Shown here: in pieces, positions 1-9,354 of the stretch
Layout: the number at the start of each line of letters is the position of its first letter
Numbering within the stretch: position 1 is the first letter of the stretch
NCBI GenBank assembly: GCA_017519885.1
Contig: JAFWRO010000015.1
Location: 248,001 to 312,000, forward strand
DNA length: 64,000 nucleotides
DNA from: Liminaster sp017519885
GTDB lineage: Bacteria; Bacteroidota; Bacteroidia; Bacteroidales; UBA3663
Direction: 5' to 3'
Notes under the pieces: generated by a model
What the model was told of the DNA's origin: nothing
The model's input: the letters and a program-made list of their open reading frames with translations, nothing else
The model's database searches: none
Program-made: the position numbers and the translations under genes

Positions 1-1500
1 GGGTCGTGTATTCGTCCAACGACAGAGGAACCGGTATTGTCCAGCCATCCTGCCGATAGCGTCTATACCATCAATGTGGCAGAAGCAGGAGCAGTAGGAG
101 ATGGTCTGACACTGAATACCGTAGTCCTGCAGAAGTGCATCGACGAGGTGCATGCCCATGAAGGGGGAGGACGTGTCTATTTCGGCAGCGGAAAGTGGCT
201 GTCGGGACTGTTACGGCTGAAAAGCAATGTGGAAATCTACCTTGATGCGGAAGCCACTTTGCTTGGTAGCACCAATCCGTACGATTATGATGGAGGCAGC
301 GATGCAGTAGGCCGTCGAGGCGATGAGGATGTTCATTCGGGGCTCATCGTCAGTGATTCGGCGCAACACATCCGTATTGTCGGTCGTGGTACGGTGGATG
401 CACAGGGTCTGGATCTTGCCTTGGCCATCGATAGCTTGCATCATATTGGCGAACGTGTCGATCCGAACTATAATTATCGCCGAATGCGTCCTTCGACTCG
501 TCCGAAACTCTTCTTCCTGGCTGAGAGTGACAGCATCTTCATTCATGGCATCACCTTGAAGAACAGTGCGGGGTGGGGATTGTCGCTCCATGCTTCCACC
601 AATGTCGTCGTGGATAGTGTGACGGTTGTGAATCGTGGCTTTTGGAATAATGATGGCATCGACATGAACGACTGCAAGCATGTCGTGGTGCGAAACTGTG
701 ATGTGAATGCAGCTGACGATGGCATCTGCCTCAAAAGCGATAATCCCGAGAGTTGCTGCGAGGATATTCTGATTGAGGATTGTCGCATAGCTTCTTCGGC
801 ATCTGCCGTGAAGTTTGGAACTGCTTCGTATGGCGGCTTCCGGAATGTGATCGTCCGTAACATCAAGGTCTATGACACCTTCCGTTCGGCCATTGCCCTG
901 GAGACTGTCGATGGAGGAACGCTTGAGAATATTCTTGTCGAATACATCGAAGCGAAGAACACTGGCAATCCCATCTTTATCTGCCTGGGTGCACGTCATC
1001 CTTACGAGGGAAATGAACCTGGGAGAACGGGCGGCATTTGCCGGAATATCATCATCCGCCACTTGAAGGCCGAAGTGCCCTTCGGTCGTCCCGACGAAGC
1101 ATACGATTTGCGTGGTCCCGAAGTAAATTATTTCCACAATCCTTGGCCGTCCAGCATTGCAGGTCTTCCAGGGCAGTATATCGAGAATGTCATGATTGAG
1201 GATGTCGATATCCTTTATCCCGGCCGGGCGACCAAGGGAATGGCCTACGTGGGCCTCTATCGTGTCACCGAAGTGAATGAGGCTACCAATCAGTATCCCG
1301 AATTCTCGATGTATGGCGAACTGCCATCTTGGGCATTCTATGTGCGTCATGTGAAGGATATTATCTTCAAGGATATTACGGTGAGGTTGGCGGATAAGGA
1401 TTTCCGTCCTGCGTTCGTCTTCGACGACGTGAAAGGCCTGAAGATGGAACGCGTCAACCAACCGGAGAATCAGATTTTCAGAAATAACGTAACAGAATAG
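1..1500 (+). CDS. GH28 family glycosidase (polygalacturonase-like), 5' end outside window
   Basis: The frame is open from the first base of the window with no stop, so the gene begins upstream; a TTG at 37 is only an internal codon. Codons 1-3 read Gly-Ser-Cys followed by a polar stretch, which could be the end of a lipoprotein signal peptide with Cys at codon 3 (inference). The rest is a right-handed beta-helix of the GH28 type: NNDGIDMND and AADDGICLKS match the NTDGID and DD catalytic motifs, and AVKFGTASYGG lies where the third conserved motif is expected. GH28 enzymes cleave alpha-galacturonosyl or rhamnogalacturonan-type bonds with three aspartates. The GH92 gene starts 7 bp after the stop, so the two are probably cotranscribed. 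The family call is firm; the substrate is not known. Confidence 0.88.
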   Translation, partial: GSCIRPTTEEPVLSSHPADSVYTINVAEAGAVGDGLTLNTVVLQKCIDEVHAHEGGGRVYFGSGKWLSGLLRLKSNVEIYLDAEATLLGSTNPYDYDGGSDAVGRRGDEDVHSGLIVSDSAQHIRIVGRGTVDAQGLDLALAIDSLHHIGERVDPNYNYRRMRPSTRPKLFFLAESDSIFIHGITLKNSAGWGLSLHASTNVVVDSVTVVNRGFWNNDGIDMNDCKHVVVRNCDVNAADDGICLKSDNPESCCEDILIEDCRIASSASAVKFGTASYGGFRNVIVRNIKVYDTFRSAIALETVDGGTLENILVEYIEAKNTGNPIFICLGARHPYEGNEPGRTGGICRNIIIRHLKAEVPFGRPDEAYDLRGPEVNYFHNPWPSSIAGLPGQYIENVMIEDVDILYPGRATKGMAYVGLYRVTEVNEATNQYPEFSMYGELPSWAFYVRHVKDIIFKDITVRLADKDFRPAFVFDDVKGLKMERVNQPENQIFRNNVTE

Positions 1501-1507
1501 ATAGCAT

Positions 1508-3925
1508 ATGAACACACGCAATTTGAAGAATCAAGCCCTTCTGCTATTGGGCATGACAGCCTTGATGGCTTGTACCGAGCAACCTGAGGCAAAGGATTAC
1601 ATGCAGTATGTCGATACCATGATAGGCACGGGAGCACACTACAGCGAGGATGCTGCCGGCCTTTGGGGTACGGAACGCAAACAAAAGCCCATCCCTACGA
1701 GCAAGAAGGGAACGATGGCAGGCTACGACCAGGCGCACGACCCGGGACAATGTATCCCGGCGGTCTTTGTGCCCCATGGCATGAACTTCTGGGTGGCTCA
1801 GACCGAAGATACTGAGCAGAAGGAGATATCGCCCTACTATTACCAGGATGAGGAGATACAGGGTTTTCGCAATAGTCATTGGATTGTAGGCGGCATGACG
1901 CAGGACTACGGCTCGTTCACCCTGATGCCTTTGGGTGGCGAACTGATCACCAATCCGTTGGCACGCGGATCAAAGTTCAGTCACGACAAGGAGGTATCTA
2001 CGCCAGCCTATTACAGTGTCGAACTGCCCGACTATGGCATTCAGGCAGAGATGACTTCGGCTTCGCGTTCGGCCATCTTCCGCTTCACCTACAAGGAGGC
2101 AGGCGATGTCTATCTGGTGATGAATCCCAATAGCGACGAAGGCTTGGGTCGCGTAGCCTTCGACCCTGAGAAGGGGGAGATGACCGGCTCGAATCCCGTG
2201 CATCGCATCTATCAGGGTTGGGGCGAATATGCCGGCTTCGACGGACATTTCGTTGTCAAGGTGAACAAGGAGATTCTGGAGGGTGGTGTCTATAACTGCA
2301 ACGGCAAGTTGGAGGGAACGACCCGTATCGACACGCCCAACGAAGGCCGCGTCTATGAGCGCAAGTTTGTGCCCGAACCCGAAGTGCACGAAGTGGGTGC
2401 CTATGTGAAGTTCCATGTGGAGGCTGGCGAAACGGTGCTGGTGAAGGCCGCATCTTCGTTCACCGACGTTGCCCATGCCAAGGCCAACCTTGCCAAGGAG
2501 ATTCCCGCTTGGGATTTCGACGCTTTGCAGAAGTCGTTGACCGATACGTGGCAGCAGACGCTTAGCCGCATCGAGGCCAAGAGCAGTGATCGTGCGTTGC
2601 TGACCAGTTTCTATACGTCGCTCTACCATGCCTCCTTCCTGCCTCGCGAATTCAACGACTGCGATGGCACTTATCCCAGTTATGCAGGCGGTTCGGAGAT
2701 TCGTCACACCGATGGTACTTATTACGAGGATTATTCGATGTGGGACACCTATCGTGCCCAGCACCCATTGATGTGCATCATCGAGCCCGAGAAAGCAGGA
2801 CAGATGGTGCAGTCGTTGCTCGACAAGTACGACGATGGTGGCTGGCTCCCCATCTTCCCGTGCTGGAACAGTTACACTTCCGAGATGATAGGCGACCATG
2901 TGGCCTCTCTGGCCGTGGATGCCTACTTCAAGGGCGTACGCAACTTCGATGTTCAAAAGGCCTACGAGGCACTTCGCAAGAATGCCTACGAACAGCCTGC
3001 CGCATTTGCCGATTATGAGCAGGGCAAGGGACGTCGCGCCTTGACGAGTTATCTCAAGTATGGCTACATCCCTGTTCAGGATGAGGTACTGGAGGCCTTC
3101 CACAAGCGTGAGCAGACTAGCCGTACCATGGAGTATTCCTACGACGACTATGTGCTCTCGCTCTTCGCGCGAAAATTGGGGCACGACAGTGTGGCCGACG
3201 ATTTGCTCCGTCGTGCTTCCTATTATAGGAATGTGTATAATCCCACCTTGGGTTGGGTTGATGGCCGTAACGAGGACGGCTCGTGGGTCAATGGCGATCC
3301 TTTCAGTTTCCAGAAGTACATCTGCGAAGGCAAACCTTGCCACTACACGTGGTATGTCCCTCACGACATCGCAGGTCTTGCCGAACTGATGGGAGGACCT
3401 GAAGCCTTTGCCGCCAAACTCGACACCATCTTCGAAGGCGGACGCTATTGGCACGGCAATGAACCTTGCCATCAGATCAGTTATCTCTACGATTATGTGG
3501 GCCAACCTTGGAAGACACAGCAGCGCGTTCGTCAGATCATGAACGACGAATATGGTCTGGCTGCCGATGGTCTGGCTGGCAATGACGATGCAGGTCAGAT
3601 GTCGGCTTGGTATGTATTTTCGGCCATGGGCTTCTATCCCGTTTGTCCTGGCATTCCGTATTATGCGTTGGGTTCTCCCTGCTTCGACCAACTCACAATC
3701 CACGGTTCCAATGGCAAGGACTTCACAATGAAGGTTCAAAACGCTTCGCCCGCGAACTTCTATATCCAAAGTGTCACCCTCAACGGCAAGTCCTACGACC
3801 TCAACTACATCCGTCATGAAGACATCGCCCTCGGTGGTGTGCTTGAAGTCGTGATGGGGCCCGAGCCGAACGTGCAGCGAGGCACGTCTGCCGAGGCTGC
3901 ACCTCCTTCGATGGGAGCTAAGTGA
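1508..3925 (+). CDS. GH92 alpha-mannosidase, lipoprotein
   Basis: The product has 805 residues. A lipoprotein signal peptide ends at LMAC (Cys22), so it is probably anchored in the outer or periplasmic membrane leaflet. It starts with YVDTMIGTG and has the C-terminal GH92 core: GNEPCHQISYLYDYVGQPW, then GLAGNDDAGQMSAWYVF and the SALGFYPVCPG-like block. GH92 enzymes are calcium-dependent, inverting exo-alpha-mannosidases acting on alpha-1,2, 1,3, 1,4 or 1,6 bonds or on mannose-1-phosphate links. Specificity cannot be told by eye. It follows a GH28 gene by 7 bp. A second, diverged GH92 gene lies at 17358-19727. Confidence 0.93.
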   Translation: MNTRNLKNQALLLLGMTALMACTEQPEAKDYMQYVDTMIGTGAHYSEDAAGLWGTERKQKPIPTSKKGTMAGYDQAHDPGQCIPAVFVPHGMNFWVAQTEDTEQKEISPYYYQDEEIQGFRNSHWIVGGMTQDYGSFTLMPLGGELITNPLARGSKFSHDKEVSTPAYYSVELPDYGIQAEMTSASRSAIFRFTYKEAGDVYLVMNPNSDEGLGRVAFDPEKGEMTGSNPVHRIYQGWGEYAGFDGHFVVKVNKEILEGGVYNCNGKLEGTTRIDTPNEGRVYERKFVPEPEVHEVGAYVKFHVEAGETVLVKAASSFTDVAHAKANLAKEIPAWDFDALQKSLTDTWQQTLSRIEAKSSDRALLTSFYTSLYHASFLPREFNDCDGTYPSYAGGSEIRHTDGTYYEDYSMWDTYRAQHPLMCIIEPEKAGQMVQSLLDKYDDGGWLPIFPCWNSYTSEMIGDHVASLAVDAYFKGVRNFDVQKAYEALRKNAYEQPAAFADYEQGKGRRALTSYLKYGYIPVQDEVLEAFHKREQTSRTMEYSYDDYVLSLFARKLGHDSVADDLLRRASYYRNVYNPTLGWVDGRNEDGSWVNGDPFSFQKYICEGKPCHYTWYVPHDIAGLAELMGGPEAFAAKLDTIFEGGRYWHGNEPCHQISYLYDYVGQPWKTQQRVRQIMNDEYGLAADGLAGNDDAGQMSAWYVFSAMGFYPVCPGIPYYALGSPCFDQLTIHGSNGKDFTMKVQNASPANFYIQSVTLNGKSYDLNYIRHEDIALGGVLEVVMGPEPNVQRGTSAEAAPPSMGAK

Positions 3926-4027
3926 TGAAGGTCGAGACTTTTTATCTAGAAGTTATGCAAGGTTTCTTATGTTGATGCATTTATTGTTTTGAAAGAAATA
4001 TAAGTTTCAACATTATTTCATAAGCAA

Positions 4028-4630
4028 ATGAGAAAGATTAATATCATCATCTTGTTCTTGATAACCGTATTCAGCGCAAGTGCGCAAGAGAAACGGTGGG
4101 AGAATCACTTCTTCCTGGGTCAGGGAGGGATTGTGGATTTCAAGGATGGAAGTTCCGAAGGAGGAATGTCATTCGTGGCAGGTTATGGACTGTCATATCG
4201 TCTGTCGCATCAATGGTCGGTTATGCCAGGTGTGACAATGCGCCTTGTGGGAGAGACGCTTCCAGCTGAGAATTTTGATGGTTATGACTACGATGTCCTA
4301 TCGTTTCTCGATGTGCCATTCCTCGTACGATACCATACCGGTATCGGCAAGCGTAGTTGGGTGTTTGGCATCGGCCCCGTTCTGTCGTACTGCGTGAAAA
4401 ACGATACCTACTATGTGGATAGCGACCCCCGCTCTCCCCTCAATGACCTCCTGAAATGCAAGGACTTCTCTCTTGGCTTGCAGCCTACTATCAGCTACCA
4501 GTTCGCACGTCACTTCAGTGTCGGTCTTGACAGCTACATTTGTCTCACCAACCTTCGACGTCAATACGACATCGTCGACGGAAGACTGTTTATCCACTCC
4601 TTCACCGTCCGCATGGCGTTTAATTTCTAA
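4028..4630 (+). CDS. Small outer-membrane beta-barrel protein
   Basis: The 200-residue product has a clear signal peptide (residues 1-19, ending SASAQ). The mature part alternates hydrophobic and polar residues with many aromatics (FVAGYGLSYRLSHQW, WVFGIGPVLSYCV, FSLGLQPTISYQF) and ends in a strand closing with Phe (RMAFNF), the usual mark of an outer-membrane barrel with about eight strands. It resembles the PorT/OmpW-like small barrels common in Bacteroidales. No enzymatic motif is seen. A hairpin terminator follows at 4660. Confidence 0.7.
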   Translation: MRKINIIILFLITVFSASAQEKRWENHFFLGQGGIVDFKDGSSEGGMSFVAGYGLSYRLSHQWSVMPGVTMRLVGETLPAENFDGYDYDVLSFLDVPFLVRYHTGIGKRSWVFGIGPVLSYCVKNDTYYVDSDPRSPLNDLLKCKDFSLGLQPTISYQFARHFSVGLDSYICLTNLRRQYDIVDGRLFIHSFTVRMAFNF

Positions 4631-4659
4631 GGCATTCTTGTATTTTTTGTTTATAAACT

Positions 4660-4697
4660 ACCGAAGGCGCAGCACCACACGATGCCGCGCCTTCGGT
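4660..4697. terminator. Hairpin after the beta-barrel gene
   Basis: An 11-bp perfect stem (ACCGAAGGCGC at 4660-4670 and its complement at 4687-4697) with a 16-base loop lies 30 bp after the stop of the barrel gene and ends in a short T run. Its right arm is also part of the direct repeat at 4680-4736. Confidence 0.5.
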
Positions 4698-4736
4698 TTC
4701 TGCGCATAGAGCGAGAAAGGAATGATGCCTTTGATT
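4680..4736. repeat. Left direct repeat flanking the AbiE module
   Basis: About 46 of 57 bases match a copy at 6473-6529 in the same orientation. The best-kept part begins CGATGCCGCGCCTT and continues through GAGC.AGAAAGGA. The two copies bracket the AbiE gene pair. Confidence 0.6.
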
Positions 4737-4885
4737 CTTTTCCGAGGGAATGGTCGGGTTATTTTAGGGCAAGACACAAGTGCCAAAATCAAATAGTTGT
4801 TGACCGAGGAATCCACAGAGGATGCAAAGGTGTAACAAAATGGGAAAGGAATAAATGTTCGATTCCATTGGTGCAATATTAGCAA

Positions 4886-5713
4886 TTATTGAAAAGATAC
4901 TCTATCAGCCAGTTGGAGGAAATAGTCATTCGACCAGATCTCCAATTCTCTGGGATTGATTACGAAGGGTTCCACATCAGCTTTTACGGCATTGATATCT
5001 GTCGATGCCAATCGCTCGCGCAGGAGGTTCAGGAATTCTTCTTTTGAGAGATCAAGGCCATTGAACTCAGAGGCACGTATTTTTAGATGCTCAAAGTCAA
5101 GTGTTACATTATTACGCACATACCACTCGAAGTCATACCAGTCACGCCCCTTGACACGATTCTTCCACTGACGGAAAACCAGGGCATGCATCTTGCCGGC
5201 ATAAAGATCGGGCAACGTGAAACAACGCGTCATGAACGAGAACGGACGCATTAATAACTTTTGTTCTGTCTCGAATTGCAGGGGAGGTTCTATGTCCACC
5301 TCTATCTTGATCTTCAATGTCTTTTCGGTTTGGAACGAAATGTTATATACATCCGTGTTATCCTTCAGGAATGCGGATTCCACCTTGCCAAAAGTCTTCT
5401 TATCCTTCTTGGTGATGACCACTTCACGTCCCACTGCCTTGGCCTCTTCGATAATTGCAGTGAAATAATCTTCGAGTTTGAATGCAGGATTCTTCTCTAA
5501 AAGCGAGAAGTCCATATCTTCCGAAAATCTTTGAAGCCCATGGAAGATACGCAGGCAGGTGCCTCCATAGAAGGCCGCCTCTTTGAAGAATCCTCCTCGA
5601 TTCAGTCCTCCAAGCACAACCTGCTGCATTGCCTCATAGACGGCATTGCGCCTACCCGTCTCCCCAATTCGGGATACTACCTCATCGACCATCTGGTCAA
5701 ATATACTTTTCAT
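4886..5713 (-). CDS. AbiEii/AbiGii-type nucleotidyltransferase toxin
   Basis: The 275-residue product belongs to the AbiEii toxin family (DUF1814-like, polymerase-beta-type nucleotidyltransferases). The segment AAFYGGTCLRIFHGLQRFSEDMDFSLL holds the GG and SxDxDF-type catalytic motif (about residues 43-72). A later conserved block, PDLYAGKMHALVFRQWKNRVKGRDWYD (about 170-197), is typical of the family. AbiEii toxins transfer nucleotides to RNA targets such as tRNA and cause phage-induced growth arrest. The start overlaps the last 17 bp of the antitoxin gene upstream, which implies translational coupling. Family call is secure; phage defence here is inferred. Confidence 0.9.
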   Translation of the reverse strand: MKSIFDQMVDEVVSRIGETGRRNAVYEAMQQVVLGGLNRGGFFKEAAFYGGTCLRIFHGLQRFSEDMDFSLLEKNPAFKLEDYFTAIIEEAKAVGREVVITKKDKKTFGKVESAFLKDNTDVYNISFQTEKTLKIKIEVDIEPPLQFETEQKLLMRPFSFMTRCFTLPDLYAGKMHALVFRQWKNRVKGRDWYDFEWYVRNNVTLDFEHLKIRASEFNGLDLSKEEFLNLLRERLASTDINAVKADVEPFVINPRELEIWSNDYFLQLADRVSFQ

Positions 5714-6341
5714 GCTTTAGGAACTTGATTAGGGTATTAATACTCTGTTGCTTGCGGCTCTCTTTGGCAATCTCCTCGAGCAGGGTACTGTCGAACTTCG
5801 ATAATACATCCATATCAAAACGTATATCCTCCTCCAGCCACAGACGGACATCAGACATGAACCGCAGAGAGAGTTTGGGTGTATATGCTATCAGATCGCA
5901 CAGGGCCTTTTCGGGCGTCGCCATCAGGAAACTTACCTTGTCGGACACTTGTTCAATCCTAATCCCTAACGGGAAATAGGACGCGCTACAATGCTGAAAA
6001 TCATATACGCCCGTAGGATTCGTGAACCTTCGGCTTTGCTTTGTGGTCACCGACTGGATCAGATATACATACTCAGGAATCAGTCCATAGTAGCGCAAGG
6101 CCGTATGTAGGCTCACATATGAAGGGCCATACAGATGATTGGCAATCAATTCCAGACATAAGGGTTGGCCCGACTCTTCGGCATTGACTACATACAGACC
6201 ATTCTTCAGCCGTATGATCCTGCCGGCAGACTCCAGACTGCGAGCCTTGTCGGTGATATGCTTGTTGTCGGGAAACACGGATTGCAGCACAGACAGGTCG
6301 AAAGGCACATTCCCAATGTTTGCAAACGGATTGTTCATCAT
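5697..6341 (-). CDS. AbiEi-type antitoxin and autorepressor
   Basis: The 214-residue protein begins with a winged-helix-like segment (residues about 15-50: DKARSLESAGRIIRLKNGLYVV), followed by ELIANHLYGPSYVSLHTALRYYGLIPE and the FxTPEKALCDLI block (MATPEKALCDLIAY) that mark AbiEi antitoxins. These proteins neutralise the AbiEii toxin without stable complex formation (type IV) and repress their own promoter through the N-terminal winged helix. The first gene of the pair, it has a Bacteroidetes promoter at 6364-6371 overlapping a perfect inverted repeat. Confidence 0.9.
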   Translation of the reverse strand: MMNNPFANIGNVPFDLSVLQSVFPDNKHITDKARSLESAGRIIRLKNGLYVVNAEESGQPLCLELIANHLYGPSYVSLHTALRYYGLIPEYVYLIQSVTTKQSRRFTNPTGVYDFQHCSASYFPLGIRIEQVSDKVSFLMATPEKALCDLIAYTPKLSLRFMSDVRLWLEEDIRFDMDVLSKFDSTLLEEIAKESRKQQSINTLIKFLKHEKYI

Positions 6342-6363
6342 TCTATTATTGTTTTCAGCGTGG

Positions 6364-6371
6364 CAAATATA
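6364..6371 (-). promoter_or_regulatory. -7 element of the AbiE promoter
   Basis: The minus strand reads TATATTTG, the Bacteroidetes -7 element, 23-30 bp upstream of the AbiEi start. The -33 position falls inside the inverted repeat 6386-6412. Confidence 0.6.
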
Positions 6372-6385
6372 GTCATAATTTCATC

Positions 6386-6412
6386 AGAAAAACGAATTTC
6401 TCTCGTTTTTCT
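6386..6412. promoter_or_regulatory. Candidate AbiEi operator (inverted repeat)
   Basis: AGAAAAACGA (6386-6395) and its exact complement TCGTTTTTCT (6403-6412) are separated by 7 bases. The left arm covers the -33 position of the AbiE promoter, so a bound AbiEi would block RNA polymerase. AbiEi autorepression through inverted repeats is known for the family; binding here is inferred. Confidence 0.6.
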
Positions 6413-6472
6413 AATCATTTCATAACTATTTTGTGCTTTTTGCCACCTCGATTATGCAAACTTGGTGCCTTC

Positions 6473-6529
6473 CGATGCCGCGCCTTTGGTTTCAGCAGGG
6501 AGAGCTAGAAAGGATTGAAGACTTTGATG
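6473..6529. repeat. Right direct repeat flanking the AbiE module
   Basis: Diverged copy of 4680-4736 in the same orientation. It lies just downstream of the BspA-like gene's stop on that gene's strand and about 100 bp upstream of the AbiE promoter. Confidence 0.6.
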
Positions 6530-6544
6530 ATGCTTCTCTGGTAT

Positions 6545-8101
6545 TCAAGGCTTGAATCTTATTTTCAAGAAAAGTAATCTTCCTATGAGAAGCAGCAAAG
6601 TCAAGGATGCTACGCAAATTAATCCTTGTTTTAGAAACTTATTATTAATTTTTTTGATAGCAGCGCCGTGGAAAGCATAAGGGCCAATGGAGATTCCACT
6701 GTCAGGCATCTCGATGGCTGTCAGCCCGCTGCAGCCGTAAAAAGCGCGTTGTCCTATATTAGTTACATTTTTAGGAATTACAAGGGAAGTGAAGCCGCTA
6801 CCCCCGTAGAAGGTAAAATCACCGATTGACGATACGTCGTCTGGTATTACCAGGGCCTTGATCTCTTCGCCATTCAAATACAGGTGATGTGCATAATATA
6901 GTGGGTTGCCGGTTTCATCACCGGTTACAATACGATTTTTTATTAAGTCACGGCAGTAGTTTATGCTACACCAAGCGGATAAATCCGTTATGTAGACAGC
7001 TTTCAAGCGGGTGCAGTCTATGAAGGCACATAATTCAATCGTTTGAACTTTGTTGCCGATAGTTACCGATTCCATGCTGCAGCAACTATCAAAAGCATGC
7101 TCTTCGATTTTAATCACGGTGTTTGGGATGATGACGGAAGTCAAACTGGTGCATCGATCGAAAGTATAATATCTAATAGTAGTCACTTTAGATGGAATAT
7201 CAATGGATAACAGACTATTGCAACCTTGAAATGCTTGTGGCCCAATGGTAGAAACACTATTAGGGATAGTGATGTGAGTAAGATTTTTGCATCCTTGGAA
7301 TGCTTCCGCACCGATCGAAGTCACCCCATCGGGGATATCCAAAGATGACAATTCTTTACAGAATGAAAAGGCCATATCGCCAATGGAGGTTATACTGTTC
7401 GGCAGTTTTGTATAATTACATCCTGCGATCAGCTTGCCGGTCGATGTCTCGATAATGGCATTACAGCCCTCTCTTGAATCGTAAATGGGATTTCTCGGAT
7501 CAACAATGATAGATGAAAGACTGCTGCATCCTGCAAAGATTGCTATATTAATGGACACCACACTTTTGGGGATGAAAATGGATATCAAGCTTTCGCAACC
7601 AGAGAATGATCCAAAGCCAATCGAAGTTACACTGTTAGGTATGGTGATAGATGACAACTTGGAACAACCTGCAAACAAACCATCCGAGATTGAGGTTAAT
7701 GAATTAGAGATTCGAACGGAGATTAAATTTCTACAACCATGGAACGAGCCGATGCCAATCGAAGTTACACTATTTGGAATAGTAATGGAGGTCAACATGG
7801 TACAATCTTCGAAAGCATATTCACCAATATGGGTCACACTCTTGGGAATGGTCACAGAAGACAGACTTTCGCTATATATGAAAGCTTTATCCGCAATCGA
7901 AGTGACTGTATAAGTTATGCCTTCACATTTTATCGATGAAGGAATTACAACATCCCCGACGTAATCATAGTATCCGTGCGTAACCTCTGCTTCTCTGGTC
8001 TTTTCATTCAAGTTATATGCAATGCGACCGACTTCGATGTCATGTATCGCCCAGGACAAAAGAGGTATAATTGCGAGCAATAGCGTTAGAATCTGTTTCA
8101 T
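6545..8101 (-). CDS. BspA-like leucine-rich repeat surface protein
   Basis: The start at 8101 is chosen because it begins a good signal peptide (MKQILTLLLAIIPLLSWA); the frame extends 17 codons further upstream without adding anything credible. The 518-residue product has about a dozen LRR_5/BspA repeats of about 23 residues of the form F.GC..L.SI.IP.SVTSIG..AF. A hydrophobic segment near the C terminus (GLICVASLTLLLLIGRLLFL) followed by KIRFKP looks like a membrane anchor. Such proteins are surface or secreted adhesins in Prevotella and relatives. The C-terminal anchor in place of a secretion-type tail is a little unusual. Confidence 0.88.
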   Translation of the reverse strand: MKQILTLLLAIIPLLSWAIHDIEVGRIAYNLNEKTREAEVTHGYYDYVGDVVIPSSIKCEGITYTVTSIADKAFIYSESLSSVTIPKSVTHIGEYAFEDCTMLTSITIPNSVTSIGIGSFHGCRNLISVRISNSLTSISDGLFAGCSKLSSITIPNSVTSIGFGSFSGCESLISIFIPKSVVSINIAIFAGCSSLSSIIVDPRNPIYDSREGCNAIIETSTGKLIAGCNYTKLPNSITSIGDMAFSFCKELSSLDIPDGVTSIGAEAFQGCKNLTHITIPNSVSTIGPQAFQGCNSLLSIDIPSKVTTIRYYTFDRCTSLTSVIIPNTVIKIEEHAFDSCCSMESVTIGNKVQTIELCAFIDCTRLKAVYITDLSAWCSINYCRDLIKNRIVTGDETGNPLYYAHHLYLNGEEIKALVIPDDVSSIGDFTFYGGSGFTSLVIPKNVTNIGQRAFYGCSGLTAIEMPDSGISIGPYAFHGAAIKKINNKFLKQGLICVASLTLLLLIGRLLFLKIRFKP

Positions 8102-8161
8102 ATAGATTGGATATTTTGATAACAAAACCCATATGTGTTCCCTTATCTTCAATTTTGTGAA

Positions 8162-9007
8162 TCATAATAATGATTCTTGAAAAAGTAAATTACATGTTAA
8201 GTCTTTGTTTATCTCAAAATAGTAACGTTTGTATTCTCCTTCTCTTTTAAAGTCAAGAAAGAAATAGCCCCATTTCATATCGCTTTCATAAATGACTGCT
8301 GGACGATTCAGATAGTCAGCTTTTGACACATTGCCTACTAAATAGTGATTCTTATCTTCTTCCCTTGCATGATAAGCCTCAAATTCCCAAATAAGAGGTT
8401 TGGCACCATAGCGTGAACTTAAAGACTTTAGAATCTCGTCCTCGCAAGTAGGATTATGATATTTGTCAATAAGAATGCTATCTCTATTCAAACCGTTGTC
8501 AGTTGTAACATATTTTTCGGCATAATGATATAAATCAAAAATGGCCTGAAGCCATAGAACCCGTAAAGCTACATTGTTGCGAATACAGAAAACGGGAAAG
8601 GGTTTCACATATTCCGTAAAACTGCAATCAGGATTGTTTTCAATTGTAATGGTCTCTTGATTTGTGCTTCTTTGAAAATAATCAAGGGTTTTAGCACCTC
8701 TTAGCAGTGCAATTTGTCCGTTTATGACACAATACCCCACATAGACGAAAAAGTCACTGTCCGGTTTTTCTAATAAATATAGATCTTGCCTACTGACTTT
8801 TGAAGCGTCACAGATAACTTCATCCTGAATTTGGTGAAAATACAAGTCATAACAATTCCAATATGAGGTATCTTTGGGGGCAATACTGTCCACAACTGCA
8901 ATAATTTCGTAAACAATATTATTCTGAACATCCATTTTGGTCAGCGTTACTTTAGCCGTGACACATTGAGCAATTAGTAACATTGACAATATTAGAATTG
9001 TTTTCAT
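8162..9007 (-). CDS. Exported protein of unknown function
   Basis: The 281-residue product has a signal peptide (MKTILILSMLLIAQCVTA). The mature part contains many acidic residues and aromatic residues and no motif I recognise; it is not repetitive. It lies 60 bp upstream of the BspA-like gene on the same strand and may form a unit with it. A promoter is seen at 9055-9085. Confidence 0.75.
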   Translation of the reverse strand: MKTILILSMLLIAQCVTAKVTLTKMDVQNNIVYEIIAVVDSIAPKDTSYWNCYDLYFHQIQDEVICDASKVSRQDLYLLEKPDSDFFVYVGYCVINGQIALLRGAKTLDYFQRSTNQETITIENNPDCSFTEYVKPFPVFCIRNNVALRVLWLQAIFDLYHYAEKYVTTDNGLNRDSILIDKYHNPTCEDEILKSLSSRYGAKPLIWEFEAYHAREEDKNHYLVGNVSKADYLNRPAVIYESDMKWGYFFLDFKREGEYKRYYFEINKDLTCNLLFQESLL

Positions 9008-9054
9008 AATAGTCTATTTTGACGGGATTGCAATTTTTTTGTTTTACTTATAAC

Positions 9055-9085
9055 CAAATGTAGTCTATATGAATTATACCACAAG
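9055..9085 (-). promoter_or_regulatory. Promoter of the exported protein gene
   Basis: Minus strand TACATTTG (9055-9062) fits TAnnTTTG, with CTTG 19 bp upstream (9082-9085). The rest of 9008-9354 is AT-rich and shows no gene. Confidence 0.5.
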
Positions 9086-9354
9086 GTATGCAGAAGTATA
9101 TTGCCATCAAACCGAGCAAAAATAATTCAGCATTCATATAAGTCTGAATATGACGTGCAATTATAACAATAATCTCCCACATATCCAAATCCGTTCCCAT
9201 CCAAAATCAAAAATCGGTCAATTTTTCATCCTCGAATCCTATAACAACCGATTACGCAAAGTCAAAATGGAGTGGGTTAGGTGCTAATTTCAATGTAGAA
9301 TAGCACAAATACTAAACAATTTAAGGGGAAGGCGGAATTGCTCAAAAATTAAAT

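Noticed and set aside
1970..3817. 615-codon minus-strand frame opposite the first GH92
   Set aside because: Antisense shadow of a gene with clear GH92 motifs; long open antisense frames arise from codon bias here.
4682..4882. Small plus-strand frame between the barrel gene and AbiE
   Set aside because: Starts inside a terminator hairpin and direct repeat; no recognisable features.
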